From: Bagarius yarrelli
Taxonomy: Eukaryota; Chordata; Actinopteri; Siluriformes; Sisoridae
Length of the DNA: 64,000 nucleotides
Direction: 5' to 3'
NCBI GenBank assembly: GCA_005784505.1
Contig: VCAZ01000184.1
Span: 124,001 to 188,000 of the forward strand
A program made the translations under genes and the position numbers. The notes under the pieces are model-generated. The model saw only the letters and a program-made list of their open reading frames with translations. It searched no databases and was not told the DNA's origin. Shown one piece after another: positions 24,691-36,400 of the stretch (position 1 is the first letter of the stretch; each line of letters begins with the position of its first letter).

Positions 24691-26004
24691 CACACACAAA
24701 CACATATCCCACTCACACACACACACGTCTTAATGGTTTTTTTTTAGAATAGGCTGTCGATGAAAAGAGGACTAGATCAGATTCCCTGAGAATCCTGTTA
24801 ACAGGGTGTCCCGCATCCAGGGACCAATTTATTTTTCTTGCGCAGTATCATGTGACATGACATAAGACAAATTAGATGATTAGTGGTTGTTGATTTGTAT
24901 GTACAGTATGTATATAATATATGTATATATTCAATGTTAGTTAAAAGGGAATCTTTATTTTTAAGGATTAAGTGACCTTTTTCTATGCTTTCAGCTGTAT
25001 CCTGCTTTAACACTTAAATTATTTTGAAATGTTTAACTCGGAGGCAAACATATTTAGTACTTCCCATTAATTAACCTAAATATTTAGGTGAAGGCCTGTT
25101 TAGCAGTGAATGGAAACATCATTACTGCAAACATAGTTGCGTATACAGCGGATACTAACATTGCTAATAAATGTAACAGGAAAAAGGCAAACAATGCACA
25201 TACCTACTGTTTTACAGCTACTGTATTATGGGGTATTCCTCTTGGATACAGTGCATACTATTTAACCTGGATAACAGACCAGGAAAAGCATCTTATTGAA
25301 TAATTAGTCTGTTTTCCCTTAACTTTAGTCATGAACTGTTGGTTTATTTCTTACCATCCTTATGATTTATTTAATAACACAATTTCCATGATGTTTTTTT
25401 TATATGGTTTTTAATCTTAGCTAAAATACTTGGTGTTTTTTTTTCCCTGTTCTCAAGCCGAAATTTTGTATGGAATAAGTCACCTAAACTCACTATAGTT
25501 CTGCCAAACTTCCTAAAATAAACTTGTATGATATGAGGAACATTTGCTTTCACATTATTTATTGCATATTAATTCTGTAATTGTAAATAATGTCACCCGT
25601 TAAAAATGCTACATCATTTCTAGAATCAGAGGCTTAAATTCAGACAATTGAGTTTAATCAATTTGATATAGCAAAAGTGCCGTTTCCATATACAACAAAT
25701 AATTATTAATTATTAATATGTTTTAAAGGTGTTTATATATTCTGACCCTGGTGGGTTGGTTGGATTTAGGATGATTTTAATGGCTCACACACTTAAGGGG
25801 TCCCTAGAGATCTGTTTTATTAGTAGTGACAGTACAGAATAGGTGGGGTAGGTGGCCCAAATTTATATTCTACATTCATACACCCCTGCCCTTTCTACAT
25901 TATACTGTCCAATGTACAGGACTGTCTGTTAAGGTAAATGTTTGTAAAAGCCTGTAATGTTTAATAAAACATAGTATAACTTTTCTCACTTATATAACAA
26001 TAAG

Positions 26005-26036
26005 TTTAAGTTCAAGAAGCTTTATTGTCATTCGAA
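26005..26036 (-). mobile_element. Very short LINE 3' end, minus orientation
   Basis: agttcaagaagctttattgt followed by cattc is the complement of the ATGACAATAAAG..TTCTTGAACT terminus seen at 20520-20540. It is a severely 5'-truncated insertion. Confidence 0.4.
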
Positions 26037-26054
26037 AGAGCTGCTTGGATATTT

Positions 26055-26205
26055 AGGGAAGTGGTGGCTCATAGTTAATGTGTTGGGCTACCAACCTGAA
26101 GATTGTGGGTTTGATTCCCAGCTCTGCTACTGCAAGGCCCAGTTGTATAAATGATAAATATAAGTCACTCTGGATAAGGGTGTCTGGTAAATGTTAATTT
26201 AACGG
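26055..26205 (+). mobile_element. SINE
   Basis: gggaagtggtggctcatagt, gggtttgattcccag and gtcactctggataagggtgt; the middle third is deleted. Confidence 0.75.
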
Positions 26206-27284
26206 TTAATGTTAACTATCGTTGTTTGTGATGCCGCCAAAAATGAAAACCCTTCCCATTTGAAAAAAAGGAAAAGCATAAACATTTAATAACTAGAACT
26301 ACTTTTATGTTAATAGTAAGTGATTAAATGAGAAGCACTGTTGAGCCCAGTTGCATTTTAAAAGAGACGTTTTTTTAGCCTGGAATTTGAAGGACTTGGT
26401 TAAAAAAAGTCACTATTTGTTTAAAGTGGAAACAACTGTTTACATCATTCTTCTGATTCATTGCTGTATATTAGCATATGCCCTGAAATATACACTAAAC
26501 TGAAACAGATGATGAAATCGAATATTAAAAATAAATTCCTGTTAAAAGTCAAGTTTCTTACTAGTCTGTAGGTGACATATTTAGGCCACATGTCCACTTT
26601 GTCCCCCAAGAGCCTGCCTTCAGCAATAAAACACAGTTTAGTTTTTCCAGTTTTTCTCCAGACTGACAGGAAGTTCCTGTGTCCAGAGCAGTCACTGAGT
26701 GCTGAATGAGAGGGACATTATACCATTTCAAGCACAACATGGCCCCAAAGGGGGGAAAAAAAGGGAAACCCTTTAGTTTTGTTCCTACAGGAAACATGCC
26801 ATGCATTTTGGGAACCATTGTGAAAAATTCATAGTTGGTGAAATATACAAAGTCACTGAGTTTCTGAGGACAACTGGCTGGTGGAAAATGTCAAGTCCTT
26901 AAATCAGAGCAGCTGGATACTGCATGCCTGCGTGTTTGTGTTGCTGTTGAGTAATATTTGATACTGAACATGGAATTCTTTGACGGTTTAGGAGAGATAG
27001 TCATGCTTCCTGTCATTTCCAGGCGTTTTTTATTACAAAGATGAACTGTGGTGTTGAACGGAAGCGTGCAATGAACCTCAGCACCTCGATTGGCCCTATA
27101 AATACGAATTAGGGTTGAAACTTTGGTATTTAGTGATCAAGATATCAAGAAAAATGTTGTTCATGAAGAAATCAATATAAAGGTGTATGAATCTGATAGC
27201 TGGATGTATAAACTAAATTCAAGTAGGTATACATTTCATTTGGTGCTACTGACATAAACATACATTTAAAATACATTTTTGGAG

Positions 27285-27630
27285 GAAGCATGGTGGCTTA
27301 GAGGTTAGCAGTGTTGCCTCACAACAAGAGGTGCTGGGTTCGATTTCCATGAAGGGGTCTTTCTGTGTGGAGTTTGCATGTTCTCCCTGTGCTTACATGG
27401 GTTTACTCCAGGTTCTCCGGTTTCCTCCCCCAGTCCAAAAACATGTATATTAGGTTGATTGGTGATTCTAAATTGCCCACAGGGCAATGTGAGTGTGATG
27501 GACTAGCGACCTGTCCAGGGTGTTCCCCTTCTGCCTTTCGGCCTTTCACAGCTGGGATAGAGTTAGCTAGGGCAGAACCCCATGACCCTGAATTAGGAAA
27601 TAAGCAGGTAAAAAAGATAAATGAATGAAT
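27285..27630 (+). mobile_element. Second tRNA-headed repeat, fullest copy
   Basis: Head gcatggtggcttagaggtta with B box gggttcgatttcc, then the long conserved body tggagtttgcatgttctccc, aggttctccggtttcctccc, ccaaaaacatgtatattagg and tgatggactagcgacctgtc, ending in (aatg)n. This body is common in teleost genomes. Confidence 0.75.
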
Positions 27631-27667
27631 TTTAGAGGACACACTTGTATTTTTTCATTGACCACTC

Positions 27668-27800
27668 ACAATTTCTTTTTAGGGCATGCAATTCATAGGC
27701 TGTGACCACAGTTTAGGGTCACAAATAACCTTCTTTTAAGGACTTTTAAGACTTTCCAATAAGAAATGGCTGTCAATTGGCTAACAAAACTACTGAAAAG
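27668..27800 (+). repeat. Unnamed repeat copy B
   Basis: aatttctttttaggg, accttcttttaagga, agactttccaataagaaatg and gctgtcaattggctaacaaa align in order with copy A at 24550. No ends or coding sequence are visible. Confidence 0.5.
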
Positions 27801-27976
27801 TCAATGAAAATGAAATATGATCCAATTTTTGTGCCACAGAAATTTTACAATCAAACAGTCAATAATTAAGTATCAGATTAAACAGTATCAGATTGGTGGC
27901 TCTATAATTTAAACTCACAACCTTCTTGATTAGCAGTGCAGTACAGTAAACCACTGGGCTATGACTTGTTAAAATA

Positions 27977-28250
27977 ATTCAATTCAATTCAATTCATTTT
28001 ATTTGTATAGTGCTTTTAACAATAAACATTGAGTCATTGGAGTTCTAATTTATCCTTAAAGCCCCTGTGTGGCTCTGGAATTTCATGGATTCCCAGTCCT
28101 TAGATGAGAATATACCCAGCAAAGTGGAGTCAAATCGAACAGAACACCATTCAGAGGCATGATCGGTCAAATTCAAAGAAAGGAGCAGGAAACTCGTCAC
28201 TGATACCTCAGGGGGCATATTGAGAGATATAGAGCGATAAACAAACAAAA
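27977..28250 (-). mobile_element. LINE 3' end, minus orientation
   Basis: Starts with (attca)n, attttatttgtatagtgctttt and acaataaacattg, the complement of the L2-type 3' terminus seen at 40800. It is followed by the non-coding 3' region of the same LINE type. Confidence 0.6.
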
Positions 28251-28290
28251 ATAGACAGAGAGAGAAAGTGAGAGAGAAAATATTTTTATG

Positions 28291-28339
<49 letters not shown>
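28291..28339. repeat. (AT)n microsatellite
   Basis: AT run immediately left of the perfect palindrome. Confidence 0.92.
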
Positions 28340-28343
28340 CACC

Positions 28344-28425
28344 TTCTTCAACGTTCCGACAACAATACACAAAATAATAGAATATATTCTATTATTTTGT
28401 GTATTGTTGTCGGAACGTTGAAGAA
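28344..28425. repeat. 82-bp perfect palindrome
   Basis: Starts ttcttcaacgttccgacaac and ends with its exact complement gttgtcggaacgttgaagaa. The two 41-base arms meet with no spacer at aata/tatt (28384/28385). Every base pairs. It is preceded by an (AT)n tract. Confidence 0.97.
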
Positions 28426-28429
28426 ACTG

Positions 28430-29517
28430 AATAGTTGGGAACTCCAGCCTAAGGAGCTATGGCAGCATAACTAAAAAGGAGGGATCTCTGGGATAAGAGC
28501 CGGGCCGCCACACCACCAGACCACACCACCAGACCAAACCAGACTGAATGTGTAAGAGTGCGAGAGAGGCAGCATACAAATATCCCAGTTTACCAAACAC
28601 TCCATATCCATTTTCCATTCAGTTCCGCTCCTTTACTTAAGAAAAAAAAAAAGATTAAATATTAAACGAGTTTATTAGTGGAAGCAAGAAAAAAATAATG
28701 AAAATTACAATGAAATAAATCTTTCACACCATTAAAGATCATACATTGGTATGAAAACTGGTATTCTCATGGTTCTAGGTGTATTTCTAAGGGTCTAATA
28801 TACAGGACAAGGAGAGCTTCAGATTTGGTGAATTATCTGAAAGATAAAGGGGGCCAGAATTTATTTCCTGAATGCTATTTCTTACTATTTTTTTATTATT
28901 TGATGTAATCATTGTTTAACGATGGAAAATAGTACATATGAATAGAAGGTCCATTTTATGTGGGTTTTTATTTCAATTACAAATAATAGACAGATTTGCA
29001 ATATAACCTTTAATAAAAAAAAAGATAGTGGTCAGGTCCTTATTTATCTCCAGTCAGCATATGTGACTCAGTCTGAATAAATGAAAACTTGGTTAAAAAT
29101 ACAGGCTACATTTCTCCTTTTAACATCTGACTGCACAAAACGAGCTGTGATTCATATTAGGATTGAATCAATTTACTGTTTGAAGCGTCTAGGTTATATA
29201 GTTGCCTTCCTTCACTGCTGTAGAGAAGAACTCCCATTTCCTCTGTTAGGTTATAAACTCTTTTTGAATGCTCAGCTGATTTTTTTTATTTAACATCATG
29301 TAGGTCAGTGAAAGTTGAAGATTTGAACAAAGTCCATCAAATCCAGCTTTCACCTACTTCACTTTCTCACAGAACCAAAAGTTCTTGGCGGGAAAAAATT
29401 GGTGTATGACTATGCTTATGACTATGTTAAACTTTCTCTGGAGCTGCTCTCGAGTTACATTATCTAAACTACCCTAACCTTTTTGCCGTATTAATATTAC
29501 ATAACCATACTAGGCAT
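28430..29517. other. Intergenic, nothing recognised
   Basis: Between the palindrome and a (CA)n tract. A short accaccagacc repeat occurs near 28515. No gene seen. Confidence 0.5.

Positions 29518-29546
<29 letters not shown>
29518..29546. repeat. (CA)n microsatellite
   Basis: 29 bp of uninterrupted CA. Confidence 0.93.
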
Positions 29547-29548
<2 letters not shown>

Positions 29549-30104
29549 CATGAAATGTATCATTTAAATAAAAAAAAAGTGAATCTTTATACCTCAGTGG
29601 GTGTCAGAAAAACAACCTCCTAGACTGTGCTGAGGAAGTGCTGCCCCCTACCTGTCACTCTGAGAGGCAGCAAATTGGGTGTTAATTTAGTACTTTTAAT
29701 TTTATATACAGTATAACAAATAATACATTTAAAACAAACATACAAACTAAATAAAAGTGTTTACAGGAAAGCACATTGATTAAACAAATCTGCAACTGTG
29801 TCAGTTTAAGGCTGCATTTTTTTCTAATATAATACTTGACTTAATATTTGTGTATACATTTATAAATGGTAAATATTTTTTTACCTTTTCCTTGTTCCGA
29901 TCTTTTATTATTTTTATTTTATTATTTAGTTAAAGCGTGACATGGCAACCCAATCTAATCTTTGTACTTTAAATCGCTTTAAAGGATCGTTTTATAGTAA
30001 ATTACATCCACATTTTCAAGTGACACATAGATATTACAAAAGGTTACAAAAGATGTACCGTTGACACCACTAACCTAGAGAATTGTACATTTTAGCCAAA
30101 AACT

Positions 30105-30585
30105 TTATGGACAAAAGTATTAAGACACCTGATGATCACATCCATATGGTTTTTTTTAAAAATCTATTTTAGATTTAGTTTTACTAGTTCATTCAGGTGT
30201 TTAATTGGGTTCAGTCAGAACTATGTGCAGGACACTACTTATATTCTTCCACACTATGTCATTATAAAGCTAAAGAACTTTGTTCCACAGGGACTTTGTC
30301 ATGTTGGAACAATGTTTGAACCGTTTTGTTTCACTGTATATGGAAAAAATCCAGTCGCAGGATCGATACAACCGTGGTACAGAAACTATTTGGAAAAAGA
30401 AAAGGAAAAGGAAAAAGATAAAAAGGAAAAGGGAAAAAAAGAAAAAGGAAAAAAAAAAAGAAAAAGAAAAAAAAAAGGAAAAAGGAGGAGGAAAAAGAAA
30501 AAGGAAAAAAAAAAAGAAAAAAAAAGGAAATGGCAAAGATCAGTATGCTGGTAAGGTGTCCACCTAATTTTGTCCATAAAGTTTC
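30105..30585 (+). mobile_element. Non-autonomous Tc1-like element with polypurine interior
   Basis: The left end AACTTTATGGACAAAAGTAT and a right end reading CTAATTTTGTCCATAAAGTT are inverted repeats. The interior keeps pieces found in other copies here (gtgcaggacac, ctttgt..catgttggaacaatgtttga). A 111-nt A/G-only run (30420-30530) has replaced part of the interior. Confidence 0.65.
30420..30530. repeat. 111-nt uninterrupted polypurine tract
   Basis: Only A and G on the plus strand for 111 bases (139 if the single T at 30419 is allowed from 30392). The Lys/Glu- and Phe-rich open frames over it on both strands are artefacts of composition. Confidence 0.95.
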
Positions 30586-30879
30586 CATATTAACGTTTAA
30601 GGTACAAAACAATTTGTCAATAATACAGTAGGTGTAAATTACACATACATTGTTTACGCAGTGCATAAATATATGATTGTGTTTCACTGATTTTAATTAG
30701 TTTTTTATATAATATATAATAGTGGGTTTATACAGCCTAAACATTCAAATTCATAAACATATTTAAAAAATATGTACAATCCAAACCATTCCGAGTTATA
30801 TGTCATGTGTTTGTGGTGCATAATCATTGCAATACTTGGCTTTTGACTTTTCATGCTCAATAGGGTGAGAAAATAATAA

Positions 30880-31445
30880 ACTTAAATAGACAAAAAACGT
30901 CGTTTGGATGAGGGTTGTTAAGGAAGAATGCTGGGAATTGTTCAAATCAAGCCACAGTCTGGAAATCCCTTCCAAATTCAACACGGCTGTACAGAATAGC
31001 ATACATTTTTATATTCTCAAATGGAAGACAGCAGCCAAAAACATGCTGGGTATCATTTCTGGGGTATCAGGGCACATCGAAAGTGTACGTCTCTAACGAG
31101 AACAGAAGCATCAGACCTGGATGTGCGAGGAAAAGTTGCTGGTTGGCTGAATAAAGTTACTTTTTGGATGATTATCACTCCCGTGCCATCTGAGATGGCA
31201 ATAACAGAACAGGCAGGTTGTGGCAGCAGGATGGTGAGAGGAATGTTTTCCTGGCACATACAATATATGGGCCTCTGATACTCGGTGAACACTGTTTCCA
31301 ATGTATGGTGGCGCTAAAGGCTGTTCTAGTTCATTGCGTGCTTGGATAAACACCAACATGGATCGTTCATTATGACATAAGGCACTGAATAGTTCCAGAA
31401 AGATGATCATTTGTATTGTGAGAATGTCCTGAACAGTTGAGTGTT
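30880..31445 (+). pseudogene. Degenerate Tc1/mariner-like transposase fragment
   Basis: Broken plus-strand frames read RKNAGNCSNQATVWKSLPNS, then WLNKVTFW and, in another frame, DGERNVFLAHTI, resembling the helix-turn-helix, WNKVLFSDE and GERN..blocks of Tc1 transposases, with frameshifts and stops between them. Assignment rests on short similarities. Confidence 0.45.
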
Positions 31446-31777
31446 TTGAATAAAAAAAAAAAAAGCCTGTACCGCCGTCTGACTAGACAACCGTCCAATT
31501 GTCAGATGCAATCCTTTCCACATGGTATCAATTACTACACAAAGCATCCACTATTCAATTAAATCCACGCTGTTCTGCAATACCAGAAGCTTCAACATGT
31601 TATCAGATCGGCAACACCTAATAAAACTGTCGAATTAAAATTAGTTAGTTATAAAAACGCAAACACAAACATTAGTAAAGTGATAATGTGCCAATTTGGA
31701 ATATGCTACTCTACACAATCAACGTAATAAAACCTCCTGTGTCCACCGCGTAACCTTTCATTAATTTACTTTATACA

Positions 31778-31965
31778 TTTACATTTACAGCATTTGACAG
31801 ACACCAATATCCAGAGTGGCTTACATTTATCTCTTTTATACAACTGAGCATTTAGGGGTTAAGGGCCTTGCTCAGCAGGGGCAATTTGGTGGTGCTGGAA
31901 ATCGAACCCCGTTCTTCCAATTAGCACTCCAACACCATACCTACTGCGCTAACACTTCCACTAAA
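31778..31965 (-). mobile_element. SINE
   Basis: Minus copy: acatttacagcatttgacag, tccagagtggcttacattta, ggggttaagggccttgctca, ggaaatcgaaccccgttctt. Confidence 0.85.
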
Positions 31966-32318
31966 CTAGATGAACTTAGTAAATACTGTATGTAAAAACT
32001 TTAGGCAAAAAAAAAACAAGAAGAATGTTAAAAATGTAAAAGGAGCACGTTAGGTCTCTTTTACAGTATCAACAGTCAGGAAAAAATATGATTTCTTCAG
32101 ACTAGTGGTGTAACTTGTCTAGACGCTGGTATTGCACCACTGCCTGTGCAAATTCCAAGTGTATCACAATGACCTAGGGTCGCCGTCTAGTTAATATTTG
32201 AAAACGATTTTGTTTTATGTAATATTTACACAATTAGTTGTGGGGGGTCTAAAGCTCATCCCAGGGAACACTGTGCACGACGGTGAAAATTGACACATGT
32301 TCAAATCATTTAAAGCAG

Positions 32319-32512
32319 CGGTGTCCAATCTTATTTCCAAAGAGCCAATGTGGATACAGGTTCTCATGTCAATCAAACAGGAGTCGCACCTGATTTCACC
32401 TGTCTAATCGGTTTATTTTTGGGCTTTTCCGTAGATTTAGATGTTGTCTCTGCTTGATTAAAAAGAAAACCTGCACCCACACTGACCCTTTTAAGATTAG
32501 ATTGGACACCCC
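32319..32512. mobile_element. MITE with GGTGTCCAATCT ends
   Basis: The left end cggtgtccaatctta and right end taagattagattggacaccc are inverted repeats about 190 bp apart. Inside, gccaatgtggatacaggtt pairs with aaacctgcacccacactgac. It lies 260 bp past the musk stop, and a minus-strand AATAAA (32417-32412) within it could serve musk. Confidence 0.6.
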
Positions 32513-32774
32513 AATTGAGGGGGCTTCAATATCTACTGTAGCACTATATGGAACATTATAAAATTAAAAAAAAATTATAAAATTACTTTTTTCCCAACAG
32601 ATGTTGATGGTGAACTCAAGCAGTTGGACCCTACATAGTGTTTCCTATTAGTATACAACTTCTGAATCATCCCATCCGGTCTGTTCACAACACACATCCT
32701 ATCAGTACAAAAAAAAAACCTCAAATGAGGTTAAGTCTGAGGCTACCTGGTACCTCCACGATTTGCATATTGCT

Positions 32775-33460
32775 TCAGTTTATGCTAGAGTGAAGCATCT
32801 GGTTATGCATTCTTTCCAGAATGCGGTGAATGCTAGCAAAGCTGGGCCGGTCACTTGGGTGGGTGCTCCAGCACAAACGCATCAGGTTATACAGCTCCAA
32901 TGGACACTGTTCTGGGCACTGCAGTACATGGCCATCTCTGACATAGTAGATCACCTCTTCATGTGCCATGCCATAGTAGGGCTGCATACCATGGGAAAAG
33001 ATCTCCCAAAGCACCACTCCATAGGCCCAGACATCTGACTCCGTGGTGTAGCGGTTATAAAAGATCGACTCAGGTGGCATCCAGCGGATGGGAATGGCAT
33101 CATTCTCGTTCGCCTTGTAGTAGTCGGCTGCGTAGATGTTTCGCGACAGACCGAAGTCTGCAATCTTCACTACCAGTTCCTCTCCTACAAGGCAGTTCCG
33201 TGTAGCCAAGTCCCGGTGCACAAATTTGCGCTCAGACAGGTACGCCATGCCTGCTGACACCTGCTTGGATACTGAAAGCTGATCCAAACAACTGAGTGGA
33301 CACAAATCAGACTCGGAGGACTGGGAACTGGGCCATGTTAGACTTCCCTGGCTCAGAGTGCGCTGCTGGACTGGAGAATGTCGCCGCAGGTACTCGTTTA
33401 GATCTCCATGTGCCATATATTCAAACATTAGACACATGGGCTTCCCTACAGCACACACGC
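32775..33460 (-). CDS. musk: musk exon 17, kinase C-lobe and stop
   Basis: 686 nt coding with acceptor CTCCTCTAG and TGA at 32777-32775. It encodes GVCAVGKPMCLMFEY (hinge), a Ser/Gln-rich kinase insert, HRDLATRNC, ADFGLSRNIYAADYYKANE with the three activation-loop Tyr, RWMPPESI, and DVWAYGVVLWEIFS. The tail reads ILERMHNQMLHSSIN. It lacks the hydrophobic C-terminus (..VSV) that forms a PDZ ligand in human MuSK. Confidence 0.97.
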
Positions 33461-36400
33461 CTAGAGGAGAAAATATTTTAAAATGTATTTCAATAAGTAA
33501 AAAACTGTATTTTTATTGCATTTTAGTTAAATCCTTTAACAAAGGTGTACTTGAGATTTTTCTATTGTTATAATGCATAAGACATTGATTCAGTAGATGT
33601 TGGAAATCTTTTTCTGCAGCATTAATTTAAACTTAAATAAAAACATATTTTTTATTGCTTTTTCCTAATGGAAAGACATGATAACAACATGGTAAGTAGA
33701 ATAAGTACAAGACAAATTAAACAAGATGGATGGATGAGTTTCCTTAGAAAATCATAATGCATTTATGTCGCACAGATAATTACAGTAAATTGATAGACGT
33801 ACCTAATAGTCGAACAATGTTGGGGTGATCAAACTCTGCCATAAGAGCTGCCTCTCTTTGAAAGTCGTTCTGCATGTCAGCTGAAGCCTCTTCCTTTAGC
33901 ATCTTAACAGCCACCATGGTAAAGACTTCATGTGGTAACAGTCCTGGAGCTCTACACAACATATACCATGTATGAAGAAGTCAGATATTCTTTAAGATTT
34001 ATGCTCATGATCAGAGGCTGCTCTAAAATAACTACCTTTTTGTTTGTTGAAAGTATAATTTAAAATATTAAAATAAAAATGCAAACATATAAGAAATGCA
34101 ATAACGATAAAAAAAAATGATCCTAGTTGTTTTTTTATGTCACAACTCTTTGTTAGAAGTGCAACGGCTTGCGCTGAATGTCGGCTGGAGGCGGGAGACG
34201 ATGTCAAGACAATCATTTTCATAAAACCTTTTTCAACATTTACATTTACAGCATTTGGCAGACAACTTTATTTAGGGTAAACTTACATTCATTTTATTTA
34301 TAACATTTATTTATAACTTAAGGCTGGTAAGCAGTGGTAACTTGGTGGTGCAGCGAAGTGAACCTGCAATCTTTAAGTTAGCAGTTTAACAGTTTAACCA
34401 CCGAGTTACCATTTCCCCATGTTATTTATAGAAGATATTTTTTCTTATTTTTAAATTGTTCATTGTCTAGCAAAAGAAATTTGTCATATTAAATTCGCTA
34501 TTCATATACGGAGCATAGCACATGACGAGGTAAAATGGAAAAATTCTTTATACTAAAGTTAATAAATCGAGTATTTTGATAACAGTCATAAAATGATACA
34601 TTTCTTAAATACACAGTGTATTTTTTATTTTTTTGCATTTAGCCAGCTAATAGTAGCACTGGTTGATTATGATGATGAGATGGTGACTTAATGTATCAAG
34701 GGTTAAACCCCTTAAGGATAAAATTGTAGAACTGCCCTTGCTCCCGATTAATACCGATTTGTTGCACCATCACAGACGATGTACTGGTGTATTTTTGTTT
34801 ATCGTTTAATTTTGTTTATTTGGTGGACAATTATTGAATTGATTTTGTTTTAAGCTGCATCATCTGCAAGGTTATGTGTTCAAATCCAAAAACTGCCAAG
34901 TTGCCTATGTCACTAAGCTTAGCCTTCAGTTAATTTGCATCAGTTGTTAGTTGCTTTTTAAAGCCATGCTAATTTCATACAAAATGGACAAAAGCACCAC
35001 TTTAAACATGTTTCCGGGTGTTTGTTGTATTTTGTTGGTGGTAAACTATTGTAATAGAAAAAATAGATAGACATTTGCTGAAAATTTACACTACAATGCA
35101 CTTCAGTACCATCATCGAAACCCTAATGAAAGGAATATTTTCTGGAAGGTCATCCAAATGATTTGTGGGTTTCCAAATGTTGCAGTGATTTGAAAAATAA
35201 CAACAAAACATAAACGACAAAATACAGATTTGCTTGTTTCCTGACATATCATACTATATATACCCTTATAGATACCATATATACATGCCACTGCACCTTC
35301 ACGCTCACCTCTGTAATTATCAACCTCATACCCTTATTTATTACACTGCTATTTATTGTAAATAGGCCACTTATGCACTTCTGGTTAGATGCTAACTGCA
35401 TTTCATTGGCTTTCTACATGTACCCTGCACAATGACAATAAAGTTAAATCTAATCTAATCAAGACAGACCAGAGTCAGGACTTTATTTAAAACTTTGTAA
35501 ATTAAATAATATTTGCTATCTATTTGTCTTCAGACCAATAAAAAAAAATCACCAAATCAACTGGAATATTGGCGTTAAAGCTAGTAATGAATGGTGGGGT
35601 TTTTTTTACATTGTAGCTTAGAAATAAAAAGTCATGCGACTAGATGTTTAACCCGTCACCCTCTTATTACCGTCAAGAGCACACTTTTAATTCTGAAGTG
35701 TTTGTAGCTTAGGCTACACGCAGACCTTTACTGAAGGTTAGCATACACAATCAGGGCTGTAATATTAAACACAGCTTCACTTCCATGATAAACTGTAGGC
35801 ACTTTTAGTTCTAGTTTGACAGTGTACCAATTACAGTGTGACCGTAAATGAGAACATGAGTTCAGTCAGATTAATTAAGAGTGAGAAACACAGAAGCCCT
35901 TTTTCTCAGCTGCTGGGTCATAACGGCAGCCATTTAGGCACAGACTTTGCATGCCATTAAAAGTGCACTTCCTGTGTTTGAGTCTTCGAATGTTCCTGGA
36001 GAAGGTAAATACCAGCAGGGCCGTCTATAAATAGTGTGTAAGCAGTGCCTAGTGGCATGATAAAGTCTGCAGGGAAGTTTCACATCAGTGCCCATATGAT
36101 GCCTGATGATAGCCTCATCGCTGTATCTATTTCAGGAGTGAGCTGTGTGAGTTTGACACCACACACTGCTGTTCCCAGGAGTCTACCCGAACTCAACACA
36201 TGCCTTCCTATTGCAGACTGATTACATGGCTGTGGATTATGCAAACAGCAGTTGATGTACAATGTGTGTGTATGTGTCATGGCTACTTTTGACATGAAAG
36301 GTTATTTATCATGCTAGTTTGTTCAAGGCGGGAGTTTTGTAAATAAAATCATTTTGGAATAAAAAATGATGTATTTTTGAACACAAATGTTACGGTTTAA

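Noticed and set aside
30132..30687. Overlapping open frames on both strands rich in Lys/Glu or Phe/Leu
   Set aside because: They are produced by the polypurine tract inside a transposon remnant; no domain, no splice context, and both strands are open for compositional reasons.
32763..33573. Plus-strand frames over the musk kinase exon
   Set aside because: Shadows of the minus-strand kinase coding sequence.
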